NCBI RefSeq assembly: GCF_003385215.1
Contig: NZ_PQHW01000006.1
Coordinates: 62,001 to 126,000, forward strand
Origin: Amycolatopsis thermalba
Lineage (GTDB): Bacteria > Actinomycetota > Actinomycetes > Mycobacteriales > Pseudonocardiaceae
DNA length: 64,000 bases
Direction: 5' to 3'
A model generated the notes under the pieces. The model ran no database searches. It was given only the letters and a program-made list of their open reading frames with translations, and had not been told where the DNA came from. Numbering within the stretch: position 1 is the first letter of the stretch; every line of letters begins with the position of its first letter. The translations under genes were made by a program, and so were the position numbers. This document shows, piece by piece, positions 15,751-25,035 of this stretch.

Positions 15751-18700
15751 TCAGCCCAACGACCCCCCGTTCACCCGGATCACGCTCACCCGGTTGCCGT
15801 TGCCGTTGTGGTGCTTGAGCGCGAGCAGCCCGAGCACCGTGTCGGTCGACGCCGGGTTGCGGGTGACCTCCAGCACAGTGCCCGGCTTCGCCGAGTAGCT
15901 CAGCGCGGCGCCGACGGCGCCGGAGACCGAGTAGCCCGGCGCGAGCGCGTCGAACGTCATCGGCGTGCTGATGGCGTCGATGAGCCCGTTCGCACTGCTG
16001 GGCGCCACGTAGTACCCGGTGGTGCCGACGGTGTAGCTGATCTTGTGCGAGGCCGCGTCCGGATCGATGCCCAGCGCCGCGATGCTGACCGGCAGCAGCA
16101 CGACGTTGGTGTCGAACACGTTGGTGTCCACGTCCCCGAGCTGTCCGTTGACCGCCTGGATGTCCACGCTCGGGAAGCCCGCGGCGTTCAGGTCGACGGT
16201 GTTGACCAGCCAGACGTCGGTGCCGCTCGCCTTGGTGACGTAGGACTCGAAGTCCGGCACCCCGTCGCCGGTGGTGTCGATGTCGACGAACGGGATCGTG
16301 TTGCTGCCCAGGTTCGCCCAGTTGCCCCAGGTCGAGATCCCGAAGGCGAGCAGCGCCTGGTCGGCGTGGCCCTCCCGCCGCGACTGGGCGATGGTCGACG
16401 CGGCGCCGACGTACTGCAGGTCACCGCCCTTGGCGGTCTCGTTGATGGTGCAGCCGTCGGTCAGCCTGCCCCGGCATTCGGGCAGCCGCGGCGAGGAACC
16501 CTGCAGCTCCAGGACGCTGATCAGCGACTCGTAGCGCTGGCTGCCGGTGCCCTGGTCGACGCCGCGGCCGGTGAGCGTGAACCGCGCGGTGTCGCCGGTG
16601 AAGTTCAGCGACCGCGGGGTGTCGATCGACGACACCGGCTTCGGCGCCGCGTAGACCGGCACGCGCAGCGACGGGGTGTTGCCGCCGGGCGGCGGGCTGA
16701 GCACGACCCGGCCCGAGGCGTCGGCGACGAACTGACGGGCCATCCCGGCCTGCTCGGTCGCGACCGTCGGGTCGATGACCTTGCGCAGCGCCGTGGGATC
16801 GGTGATCCGCAGCGTGACGCGCACCGAGGCGGTGCCCCGCGGCGGCACCGTCACCGAGCGGTCCGACAGCTGGTACTGCACGCCGGGCAGGTTGGTGATG
16901 CCCTCGTACGCCACGTTGTAGCGGGCCCAGCTGGTGCCCTTGTTGACCACCTGGATGGTCTTGGTGAGCGTGGTCGGCCGGTCCACCTCGACGGTGCCGA
17001 AGGTGACGCTGACCGCGCCCCGGTCGTCCCGCGAGTAGGCCAGCACCTGGTCGTTCAGCGCGGCCTGGGTGTCCACCCGGCCGGCGCCGACGCGCTGCGG
17101 CGCGTAGGTCTTGCCGTCGGCGACGATGTCGTGCCCGGCGGTGTTCATCACCAGGGCCTTGATCTCCTCGACGGACCAGTCCGGGTGCGCCTGCCGCAGC
17201 AGCGCGGTGACGCCCGCGGTCAGCGGCGTGGCCATCGACGTGCCGGACAGGACCGTGCGGTTGTTGCCGCTGCCGCGCAGGGCCGACGAGATCGTGTCAC
17301 CGGGCGCGGACACGTCCGGCTTGACGGCCGGGCCGCGCACGCCGCGCGAGGTGAACGAGCTCGGGGTGTCCACGATCGCCGGGTCGTAGGTCTGCAGGCT
17401 CGCGCGGCCGGCGCCGTAGAGGCGGACGGTCAGCGTGCCCGCGTCCAGCGCCGGGCGGATCTGGCTGGTCGCCGAGGCGGTGAACTGGAACATCGGGATG
17501 GCCGAGTTGCCCGCGATGCCGGCGGCGAAGTGCTCCAGGCCCGAGGACAGCAGGACCCCGGCGGCGCCGGCGGCCTGCGCGTTGTTGGCGCGCACGGCCG
17601 AACCACAGGCGCGGGTGGCGTCGTTGTCGTCCCACTCCAGCCACGCGAACCTGCCCGCGACGGCGGCCTTGTCGGCGTCGGAGTAGGGCGCGCAGCCATC
17701 GGCGTTGGCCGACGACAGCTTCGCCACCGCGGCGGTCCGGTCGAGGGTGTCGTAGCCGGTGTAGTTCTGGCTGTACTGGCCGCCCTTCGGGCCGGCGATC
17801 CCGGCCGGGGCGGTCACGTCCGCCGCGTCCCGCAGGACCGAGACGTCCCGGCTGGACGCCACGGTCAGCGCCTCCGGCGTGTTGCCCGGCGAACCGCCGA
17901 CGTCGTAGAGGTCACCGCCGTTGCCCTGGGCGATGACCGACAGGACGTCGTTCGCGGCGAGCTTGCGCACGAACAGCGAGTCCGGGTCGTCCGGCGCGCC
18001 GAAGTCGCTGCCCAGCGACAGGTTGACGATGTCGAGGCGGTCGTCGAAGTCACCGTCGCCGTTCGGGTCCAGCGCCCAGTCCAGAGCCTGCGAAGTGACG
18101 TCGGTGGAGCCTTCGCAGCCGAACACCTTGATCGCGTACAGCGAGGCCTTGGGCGCCATGCCCGGGCCGATCTTCATCGCGTTCAGCGAGTCGGCGGTGA
18201 GCTTCGAGTAGTCGCCGGTGAAGGTGCTGCCGTCGGCGTTGACGCCGTACCCGGCGACGGTGCCGGCGACGTGCGTGCCGTGCTCACCGCACGCGATCGG
18301 GTTCGGGTCCGGCTTGGGGGTGTCCGCGCCCTCGGTGCCGGCGTCGTAGTCGTCGCCGACGAGGTCGGTGCCGCCGACCACCTTGGCGTTGGGGAACAGC
18401 GGCGTCGGCGCGGCCCGGTCGACCGAGTCGTAGGCCGCCTTCGTGCCGGGGCCGCCGAAGTCGGCGTGGGTGTAGTCGATGCCGTCGTCGATGACACCGA
18501 CCTTGATGCCGTCGCCGAGGCGGCCGGTCTGCTGCCACGCGGTGAGCGTGTTGGTCAGCTGGGCGGCGCTGTTGTTGCTGCGCGTCTTCGGCACGACCGT
18601 GCGGATCGACGCGACGTCGGGCCGGGCGGCCAGTTCGCGGATCTTCGCGGCGTCGGCGGTCACCACCACACCGGGCACCGCGTTCGCGGTCGAGTACAGG

Positions 18701-19077
18701 ACCTCGGTGCCGGCGTCCAGCGAACGCAGCTGGCCGAGCACGGAGTTCACCACCCCGGCGACCCCTGCCTTGGCGTTGTTCGCCGCCTGCTTGGCGCGGT
18801 CCTTGCCGGCGCCGAGCTCGGCGTTGAAGGCGTCCACCGCGGGCTGGTGGGTCAGCTCGATGAACGCGGTCGTCCGGCCCGAGGCCGACGCCAGACGCGG
18901 GGACAGCTTGCCGCGCAGGCCGTCGTCGGCGACCTTGGCCGCGGGCTTGCCCGCGGCGAGCGGTTCGTCCTGGGCCGCCGCGCTGCCCGACGCGAAACCG
19001 GTCGCGGCGAGCGCGGCGGCGAAGACGGCGGCGAGCGACCGCCGGGTCCTGTTTCTCATGCTTGTTCGCACCCTCAC
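15751..19077 (-). CDS. secreted S8-family serine peptidase (subtilase)
   Basis: A large exported subtilisin-like protease of about 1100 residues. A signal peptide (RNRTRRSLAAVFAAALAATGFASGSAAAQ) precedes an inhibitor-like propeptide (TTAFIELTHQPAVDAF). The catalytic triad is Asp in VGVIDDGIDYTHADFGG, His in CGEHGTHVAGTVAGYG and Ser in LSGTSMATPLTAG. A PA-type insertion lies between His and Ser (PYSDADKAAVAGRFAWLEW, AAGAAGVLLSS). The long C-terminal part looks like beta-sandwich modules without a recognised anchor, so the enzyme is probably released. Starts at 19077 (GTG, GGAG 5 nt upstream) and 19059 (ATG, at the signal peptide) are both possible. It stands between leuB and serA, alone as a transcription unit. 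Confidence 0.9.
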   Translation of the reverse strand: MRVRTSMRNRTRRSLAAVFAAALAATGFASGSAAAQDEPLAAGKPAAKVADDGLRGKLSPRLASASGRTTAFIELTHQPAVDAFNAELGAGKDRAKQAANNAKAGVAGVVNSVLGQLRSLDAGTEVLYSTANAVPGVVVTADAAKIRELAARPDVASIRTVVPKTRSNNSAAQLTNTLTAWQQTGRLGDGIKVGVIDDGIDYTHADFGGPGTKAAYDSVDRAAPTPLFPNAKVVGGTDLVGDDYDAGTEGADTPKPDPNPIACGEHGTHVAGTVAGYGVNADGSTFTGDYSKLTADSLNAMKIGPGMAPKASLYAIKVFGCEGSTDVTSQALDWALDPNGDGDFDDRLDIVNLSLGSDFGAPDDPDSLFVRKLAANDVLSVIAQGNGGDLYDVGGSPGNTPEALTVASSRDVSVLRDAADVTAPAGIAGPKGGQYSQNYTGYDTLDRTAAVAKLSSANADGCAPYSDADKAAVAGRFAWLEWDDNDATRACGSAVRANNAQAAGAAGVLLSSGLEHFAAGIAGNSAIPMFQFTASATSQIRPALDAGTLTVRLYGAGRASLQTYDPAIVDTPSSFTSRGVRGPAVKPDVSAPGDTISSALRGSGNNRTVLSGTSMATPLTAGVTALLRQAHPDWSVEEIKALVMNTAGHDIVADGKTYAPQRVGAGRVDTQAALNDQVLAYSRDDRGAVSVTFGTVEVDRPTTLTKTIQVVNKGTSWARYNVAYEGITNLPGVQYQLSDRSVTVPPRGTASVRVTLRITDPTALRKVIDPTVATEQAGMARQFVADASGRVVLSPPPGGNTPSLRVPVYAAPKPVSSIDTPRSLNFTGDTARFTLTGRGVDQGTGSQRYESLISVLELQGSSPRLPECRGRLTDGCTINETAKGGDLQYVGAASTIAQSRREGHADQALLAFGISTWGNWANLGSNTIPFVDIDTTGDGVPDFESYVTKASGTDVWLVNTVDLNAAGFPSVDIQAVNGQLGDVDTNVFDTNVVLLPVSIAALGIDPDAASHKISYTVGTTGYYVAPSSANGLIDAISTPMTFDALAPGYSVSGAVGAALSYSAKPGTVLEVTRNPASTDTVLGLLALKHHNGNGNRVSVIRVNGGSLG

Positions 19078-19169
19078 TCCGGATCAAGGCGAGGGTGCGA
19101 ACTTAGCCCGTGCCCCGGCGGAAAGCCTAGAGCGGATCGGAGTAATCCGACTTTGGGAGGTACTCCGCG

Positions 19170-20768
19170 TTACGCGAACGTGATGGCGCGGATCGTGCGG
19201 GCGCCGACGGTCGCCGCGATCGGCTCCAACAGGTGGGAGTCGACCTCGCGGTCGACGCGCAGGATCATCACCGCGTCCGACCCGTCGGTGGTCTGGCTGA
19301 TCTGCGCCGCCTCGATGTTGACCGAAGCCTCACCCAGCAGGGTGCCGACGCGGCCCATGATGCCCGGGCGGTCCGGGTACTCCAGGAGCAGCATGTGGCC
19401 CTCGGCGCGCAGGTCGAAGTGGCGGCCGTTGACCTCGACCAGCTTCTCCACCTGGTTGTTGCCGGTGACCGAACCCGACACCGACAGCACGCTGCCGTCG
19501 TCGTGCACCGCGCGCACGGTGACCAGGCTGCGCCAGTTCGGGCTCTCCGGCTCGGTGACGATCTCGGTGCGCACGCCGAACTCCTCGGCCAGGCGCGGCG
19601 CGTTGACGAACGTGACCTGGTCCTCGACCACGCCGGAGAACACGCCCCGCAGCGCGGCCAGCGACAGCACGCTGACGTCCTCCGACGACAGCTCGCCGCG
19701 CACCTCGACGGTCACCGCCGACGGCGCCTTCTGGCTCAGCGCGGCCAGCACGGTGCCCAGCTTCTGGGTCAGCGGCAGGTACGGGCGGACCTCCTCGCCC
19801 ACCACACCGCCGCTGGCGACGTTGACCGCGTCCGGCACGAAGTCGCCGCGCAGCGCGAGCAGCACCGACCGGGCGACGTCGGTGCCCGCGCGGTCCTGCG
19901 CCTCGGCGGTCGAGGCGCCCAGGTGCGGGGTGACCACGACGTTGGGCAGGCCGAACAGCGGGCTCTCGGTGGTCGGCTCGGTGACGAACACGTCGATGCC
20001 GGCGCCGCCCACGTGGCCGTTGCGGATGGCCTCGGCCAGCGCCTCCTCGTCGACCAGGCCACCGCGCGCGGCGTTGACGATGATCACGCCGGGCTTGGTC
20101 TTCTTCAGCGCCTCGGCGTCGATGAGGCCCTTGGTCTCCGGGGTCTTGGGCAGGTGGATCGAGATCGCGTCGGCGCGCTGGAGCAGCTCGTCCAGGCTCA
20201 CCAGCTCGACGCCGAGCTGGGCGGCGCGGGCGGCCGAGACGTAGGGGTCGTAGGCGACGATCTTGGTGTCGAACGCGGCCAGGCGCGCGGCGAACAGCTG
20301 GCCGATCTTGCCGAAGCCGACCACGCCGACGGTCTTGCCGTTCAGCTCGACCCCGCTGAACGAGCTGCGCTTCCACGCGCCGCCCTGCAGGCTCTGGTCG
20401 GCGGCCGGGATGCGGCGGGCCACGGCCAGCAGCGGCGCCCCGGCGTGCTCGGCGGCCGAGACGATGTTCGAGGTCGGCGCGTTGACCACGAGCACACCGC
20501 GCTCGGTGGCGGCCGGGACCTCGACGTTGTCCAGGCCGACCCCGGCCCGGGCGACGACCTTCAGGCGCGTGCTCGCGGCCAGCACCTCGGCGTCCACCTT
20601 GGTCGCGGAGCGGACCAGCAGCGCGTCGGCGGCCTTCACGGCCTCCAGCAGCGCGGGGCGGTCGGTGCCGTCCACGTGCCGGACCTCCACCTCGTCGCCG
20701 AACACGGCCAGCGTGGACGGAGCGAGCTTTTCGGCGATGAGGACGACCGGCTTGCTGGGGTTGGTCAC
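19170..20768 (-). CDS. serA: D-3-phosphoglycerate dehydrogenase
   Basis: A 532-residue type-1 SerA catalysing the first step of serine synthesis. It has the split substrate domain (KPVVLIAEKLAPSTLAVFGDEVEV), a Rossmann NAD domain with GVVGFGKIGQLFAARL, catalytic residues in VNAARGGLVDEEAL and TPHLGASTAEAQDRAG, an intervening allosteric domain (from about residue 320) and a C-terminal ACT domain (LLLEYPDRPGIMGRVGTLLGEASVNIEAAQIS), which binds serine for feedback control in M. tuberculosis SerA. Length is like the mycobacterial enzyme. The ATG at 20768 follows GGGAGCCCC. Confidence 0.96.
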   Translation of the reverse strand: MTNPSKPVVLIAEKLAPSTLAVFGDEVEVRHVDGTDRPALLEAVKAADALLVRSATKVDAEVLAASTRLKVVARAGVGLDNVEVPAATERGVLVVNAPTSNIVSAAEHAGAPLLAVARRIPAADQSLQGGAWKRSSFSGVELNGKTVGVVGFGKIGQLFAARLAAFDTKIVAYDPYVSAARAAQLGVELVSLDELLQRADAISIHLPKTPETKGLIDAEALKKTKPGVIIVNAARGGLVDEEALAEAIRNGHVGGAGIDVFVTEPTTESPLFGLPNVVVTPHLGASTAEAQDRAGTDVARSVLLALRGDFVPDAVNVASGGVVGEEVRPYLPLTQKLGTVLAALSQKAPSAVTVEVRGELSSEDVSVLSLAALRGVFSGVVEDQVTFVNAPRLAEEFGVRTEIVTEPESPNWRSLVTVRAVHDDGSVLSVSGSVTGNNQVEKLVEVNGRHFDLRAEGHMLLLEYPDRPGIMGRVGTLLGEASVNIEAAQISQTTDGSDAVMILRVDREVDSHLLEPIAATVGARTIRAITFA

Positions 20769-20840
20769 GATGGGGCTCCCGTGGACGCGGCTGGGCTCAA
20801 ACGACGCCCGCGAGTCTAGTCGCGCTGCTCACCGGGGTTC

Positions 20841-21395
20841 TCAACGGGAGCGCAAGCCGGTGAAGACGAGATCGAGAAGCCGGTCCGGGTCACCGGCGTG
20901 CTCACCGGCCCAGCCCGCCGCGTGCACCATCAGCAACACCTCGTCGGGCTTCAGGTCCGCGCGCAGCTGACCGGATTCCTGCGCGCGGGCGACCAGCCGG
21001 GCGACGGCCGCGCGCATCCCGGCACAGGCGGCGTGCAGGTCGGAGGTCTCGTCGTCGAGCGCGCCGGCGGTCGCGTCGGCGAGGCCGCGGAACGTGGTGG
21101 CGGCGTCGAGCAGGCTCCGCGCGAAGGTGCGCAGGGCGGCGAGCGGGTCCCGGTCTTCGAGGAGTTCTTCGGCGGTGCGGGCCTGCGCGTCGAACCGCTC
21201 GCCGAGCAGGGCGACCAGCAGCGCCTCCCGGGTCGGGAAGTGCCGGTAGAGCGTGCCGATCCCGACCCCGGCCCGGCGCGCGATCTCCTCCAGCGAGGCG
21301 TCCACGCCGGACTCGGCGAACGCCGTGTGCGCCTCCGCCAGCAGCCGCTCGTAGTTGCGGCGGGCGTCGGCGCGGAGGGGACGGGTGCTGTTCAT
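20841..21395 (-). CDS. TetR-family transcriptional regulator
   Basis: A 184-residue TetR repressor. The N-terminal helix-turn-helix is RRNYERLLAEAHTAFAESGVDASLEEIARRAGVGIGTLYRHFPTREALL (residues about 10-57), followed by a helical ligand-binding domain (SLLDAATTFRGLADATAGAL, AGMRAAVARLVARAQESGQL). The ATG at 21395 is chosen because the conserved region starts right after it; an upstream in-frame start at 21419 would add only eight residues and overlap the promoter. It is divergent from two luciferase-like genes, with two identical operators between them, so it probably represses both itself and that operon. Confidence 0.88.
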   Translation of the reverse strand: MNSTRPLRADARRNYERLLAEAHTAFAESGVDASLEEIARRAGVGIGTLYRHFPTREALLVALLGERFDAQARTAEELLEDRDPLAALRTFARSLLDAATTFRGLADATAGALDDETSDLHAACAGMRAAVARLVARAQESGQLRADLKPDEVLLMVHAAGWAGEHAGDPDRLLDLVFTGLRSR

Positions 21396-21421
21396 CACGA
21401 TCCACTTTAGGCGTGACAATC

Positions 21422-21461
21422 CGGAGGCTGCCTCCGTAGAGTGAACCGGAGGACCCCTCCG
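21422..21461. promoter_or_regulatory. two tandem TetR operators CGGAGG-N3-CCTCCG
   Basis: Perfect 15-bp inverted repeats CGGAGG-CTG-CCTCCG (21422-21436) and CGGAGG-ACC-CCTCCG (21447-21461) lie 25 bp apart between tetR and the LLM operon. The second ends 11 bp before the LLM start codon. Such sites are typical for TetR dimers, and binding there would shut off both directions. Confidence 0.75.
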
Positions 21462-21472
21462 AAAGGATTCCG

Positions 21473-22333
21473 ATGACTTCAGTCGGTGTTTGGCTCTACG
21501 GCGGTCGCCCGGCGACCGCCGAGGTGGAACGGGAGCAGCTGGCGCGGCTCGACGCGCTCGGCTACGCCTCGGTGTGGATGGGCGAGACCGTCGGCGGGCG
21601 GGACGCGTTCGCGCGGTCCGCGGTCTTCCTCGGCGCGACCGGGCGGATCACCGTGGGTACGGGGATCGCGAACGTGTGGTCGCGGCCCGCGGTGACCGCG
21701 CAGGCCGCGGCGCGCACCGTGGCCGAGGCCCATCCCGGGCGGTTCGTGCTCGGCCTGGGGATCGGGCACCCCTTCCAGGCCGCGAACCTCGGGCAGTCGT
21801 TCGCGAAACCGCTGCGCGGGATGCGGGACTACCTGTCGCGGATGGACGAAGAGGCGGCGGCGAACCCGCCGGCCGAACCGTTCCCCCGGGTACTGGCGGC
21901 GATCGGGCCGCGGATGCTGGAGCTGGCCCGGGACGCCGCCGACGGCGCGCACCCGTTCGCGATGCCCGTCCAGCACACGGCGTTCGCGCGGGAGATCCTC
22001 GGGCCGGGCAAGCTGCTGATCCCGCACCAGTCGGTGCTGCTGGAGACCGATCCCGCGGTGGCGCGCGCGAAGGCGCGGGCGACGGTGAGCCAGATCCTGC
22101 AGGTCGAGGCCTATGCCCGTGGGTGGCGGGACTCCGGCTACGACGAGGTGTCCGACCGGCTGCTGGACGCGGCCGTCGCCTGGGGCGACGAGGAGGCGAT
22201 CGCGCGGCGGGTGCGGGAACAGCTGGACGCGGGGGCCGATCAGGTGCTGATCGCCCCCACCGGGACGGACCTGCCCGGCGCGGTGGACCAGCTGACGCGG
22301 CTCGCGCCGGCGCTGCTGGGGGTGGCCGCGTGA
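21473..22333 (+). CDS. LLM-class (luciferase-like) oxidoreductase
   Basis: A 286-residue TIM-barrel flavin- or F420-dependent oxidoreductase. Landmarks are VGVWLYGG at the first strand, LARLDALGYASVWMGETVGGRDAF, GTGIANVWSRPAVTAQAAARTVAEAHPGRFVLGLGIG, and VLAAIGPRMLELARDAADGAHPF, a pattern common among F420-dependent members in actinomycetes. The cofactor cannot be proved from sequence and the substrate is unknown. The ATG at 21473 follows GAAAGGA. Its stop overlaps the start of the next gene by 4 bp (GTGA), so the two are translationally coupled. Confidence 0.85.
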   Translation: MTSVGVWLYGGRPATAEVEREQLARLDALGYASVWMGETVGGRDAFARSAVFLGATGRITVGTGIANVWSRPAVTAQAAARTVAEAHPGRFVLGLGIGHPFQAANLGQSFAKPLRGMRDYLSRMDEEAAANPPAEPFPRVLAAIGPRMLELARDAADGAHPFAMPVQHTAFAREILGPGKLLIPHQSVLLETDPAVARAKARATVSQILQVEAYARGWRDSGYDEVSDRLLDAAVAWGDEEAIARRVREQLDAGADQVLIAPTGTDLPGAVDQLTRLAPALLGVAA

Positions 22334-23154
22334 GCGTCGGCATCTGGACCTTCTCCTTCGACGCCGCGCCGATCGGCCAGGTGCGCGAGGCCGCCGCCGA
22401 GATCGAGGAACTCGGGTTCGACAGCCTGTGGTTCGGCGAGTACCCGGGCCGCGAGGCGCTCACCCAGGCGGCACTGCTGCTGGGTGCGACGTCCCGCATC
22501 ACGGTCGCCACCGGCGTCGCCCGCTTCGACCGGCGCAGCCCGGCCGGTGTCGCGGGCGGGGCGCGCACCCTGGCCGAGGCCCATCCCGGCCGGTTCACCC
22601 TGGGCCTGGGCGGGCACGCGCGCGGCGCGCGTCCCGTCGAGAGCATCCGGGCGTACCTGGACGAAATGGACGCCGCGGAGTTCACCAGCCCCGAGCCCGT
22701 GCCACCGCCGCGCAAGCTGCTCGCCGCCCTGGGACCGCGCATGCTGCGGCTGGCCGCCGAACGCACCGACGGCGCCCACCCGTACTTCGTGCCACCCGAG
22801 CACACCGCGCTGGCACGGGAGATCATGGGGCCGGACGCCTACCTCGCGGTGGAGCAGGGCGTGGTGCTGGACCGGGCGCGCGGCCTGGACATCGCCCGCG
22901 CGGAAGTGGGCTTCTACCTCGAACGGACCGAGCACCACCGGGTCAACCTGAAGCGCCTCGGCTTCACCGACGACGACCTCGCGGGCAGCGACCGGCTGGT
23001 CGAGTCGGTCATCGCCGTCGGCGAGGAGGCGATCGCCGGCCGGGTCAAGGCCCATCTCGACGCGGGCGCGGACCACGTGTGCGTGCAGGTGATCACCGGC
23101 GAACCCGGCCTGCCCCTGGACGGCTGGCGGCGACTGGCCGAACTCGTGCTCTGA
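22330..23154 (+). CDS. second LLM-class oxidoreductase
   Basis: A 274-residue paralogue of the preceding protein with the same plan: VGIWTFSFDAAP, EELGFDSLWFGEYPGREALTQAALLLG, ATGVARFDRRSPAGVAGGARTLAEAHPGRFTLGLGG and LLAALGPRMLRLAAERTDGAHPYFVPPEHT. It probably arose by tandem duplication, and the pair may form a heteromer or act on related substrates; both are inferences. The GTG at 22330 overlaps the upstream stop. The gene ends 11 bp before the convergent DUF397 gene. Confidence 0.85.
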   Translation: MSVGIWTFSFDAAPIGQVREAAAEIEELGFDSLWFGEYPGREALTQAALLLGATSRITVATGVARFDRRSPAGVAGGARTLAEAHPGRFTLGLGGHARGARPVESIRAYLDEMDAAEFTSPEPVPPPRKLLAALGPRMLRLAAERTDGAHPYFVPPEHTALAREIMGPDAYLAVEQGVVLDRARGLDIARAEVGFYLERTEHHRVNLKRLGFTDDDLAGSDRLVESVIAVGEEAIAGRVKAHLDAGADHVCVQVITGEPGLPLDGWRRLAELVL

Positions 23155-23164
23155 CGGCGGCCGG

Positions 23165-23407
23165 TCAGTCGGCGGTCAGGCCCGCCAGGTCGTGGAACTC
23201 GCCGTCGCGGGCGCCGGCCACGAAAGCGTCCCATTCGGACGGTGTGAAGACCAGCACCGTGCCGTCCGGGTCCGTCGCCTTGCGCAGCGCCGTGTAGACG
23301 AGGCCGTCGGTGTGCTCGACGTGCGCGAACTCCAGCTCACCTCCGGTCGCCTGCCACCGGGCGCCGGTGAGATCCAGTTCCTCGCGAACCCGCACCTTGT
23401 CGTCCAC
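23165..23407 (-). CDS. DUF397 domain protein
   Basis: An 80-residue protein matching DUF397: DLTGARWQATGGELEFAHVEHTDGLVYTALRKATDPDGTVLVFTPSEWDAFVAGARDGEFHD. DUF397 genes usually accompany an Scr1-like XRE regulator in actinomycetes and modulate it. None is adjacent here, so this is an orphan copy. The ATG at 23407 is the natural start. It is convergent with the LLM operon. Confidence 0.85.
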   Translation of the reverse strand: MDDKVRVREELDLTGARWQATGGELEFAHVEHTDGLVYTALRKATDPDGTVLVFTPSEWDAFVAGARDGEFHDLAGLTAD

Positions 23408-23435
23408 GCGATCACGGTAACTCCGGATGGAAAAA

Positions 23436-23470
23436 GGGACCGCTCCGGGGGCGCACCCCGGAGCGGTCCC
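23436..23470 (-). terminator. ilvBNC operon terminator
   Basis: A perfect 15-bp stem (GGGACCGCTCCGGGG, 5-nt loop, complement), followed on the minus strand by five T (23431-23435), 14 nt after the ilvC stop. Confidence 0.9.
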
Positions 23471-23483
23471 TCCCGCGGAGAAC

Positions 23484-24521
<1,038 letters not shown>

Positions 24522-24528
24522 CTAAAAT

Positions 24529-25035
24529 TTAGCGAGGCGCGGAGGCGGTGATCGACCGGGGACCCCGGCCGACCGCGACCATGCCGGACTGCACGATCTC
24601 ACGCACGCCATACGGCTCCAGCATGCGCAGGAGAGCACTGAGCTTGTCACCGGTGCCGGTGGCCTCGATGGTGAGCGCCTCGGGCGACACGTCGACCACC
24701 TTCGCACGGAACAGCTGGACGGTCTCGAGGACCTGGCTGCGCACGGTGGCGTCGGCCCGCACCTTGACGAGCAGCAGTTCACGCTGCACGGAGACGGCGG
24801 GCTCGAGCTCCACGATCTTGATGACGTTGACCAGCTTGTTGAGCTGCTTGGTCACCTGTTCGAGCGGTAGCTCCTCAACTGCGACCACGATCGTCATCCG
24901 GGACACCTCGGGATTTTCCGTGGGCCCGACGGCGAGGGACTCGATGTTGAAACCGCGGCGGGAGAACAACCCGGCGACTCTGGCGAGCACCCCGGGGACA
25001 TTCTCCACCAACACGGACAGCGTATGCGTGGTCAC
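24529..25035 (-). CDS. ilvN: acetolactate synthase small (regulatory) subunit
   Basis: A 168-residue regulatory subunit that binds and activates IlvB and confers valine feedback inhibition. The N-terminal ACT domain reads [49 protein letters not shown] second ACT-like half ([44 protein letters not shown]) follows. The GTG at 25035 overlaps the ilvB stop by 4 bp (GTGA), showing translational coupling, and ilvC follows 31 bp later. Confidence 0.97.
   Translation of the reverse strand: MTTHTLSVLVENVPGVLARVAGLFSRRGFNIESLAVGPTENPEVSRMTIVVAVEELPLEQVTKQLNKLVNVIKIVELEPAVSVQRELLLVKVRADATVRSQVLETVQLFRAKVVDVSPEALTIEATGTGDKLSALLRMLEPYGVREIVQSGMVAVGRGPRSITASAPR

Noticed and set aside
19138-19168. Weak hairpin CGGAGTA/TACTCCG after the serA stop
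   Set aside because: Only 7 bp with a long loop and no T-run; not enough to call a terminator.
15733-20244. A 1,503-codon open frame on the plus strand
   Set aside because: It is the complement of the subtilase and serA genes; high third-position GC keeps the opposite frame open. It shows only Arg/Gly/Val-rich low-complexity sequence.
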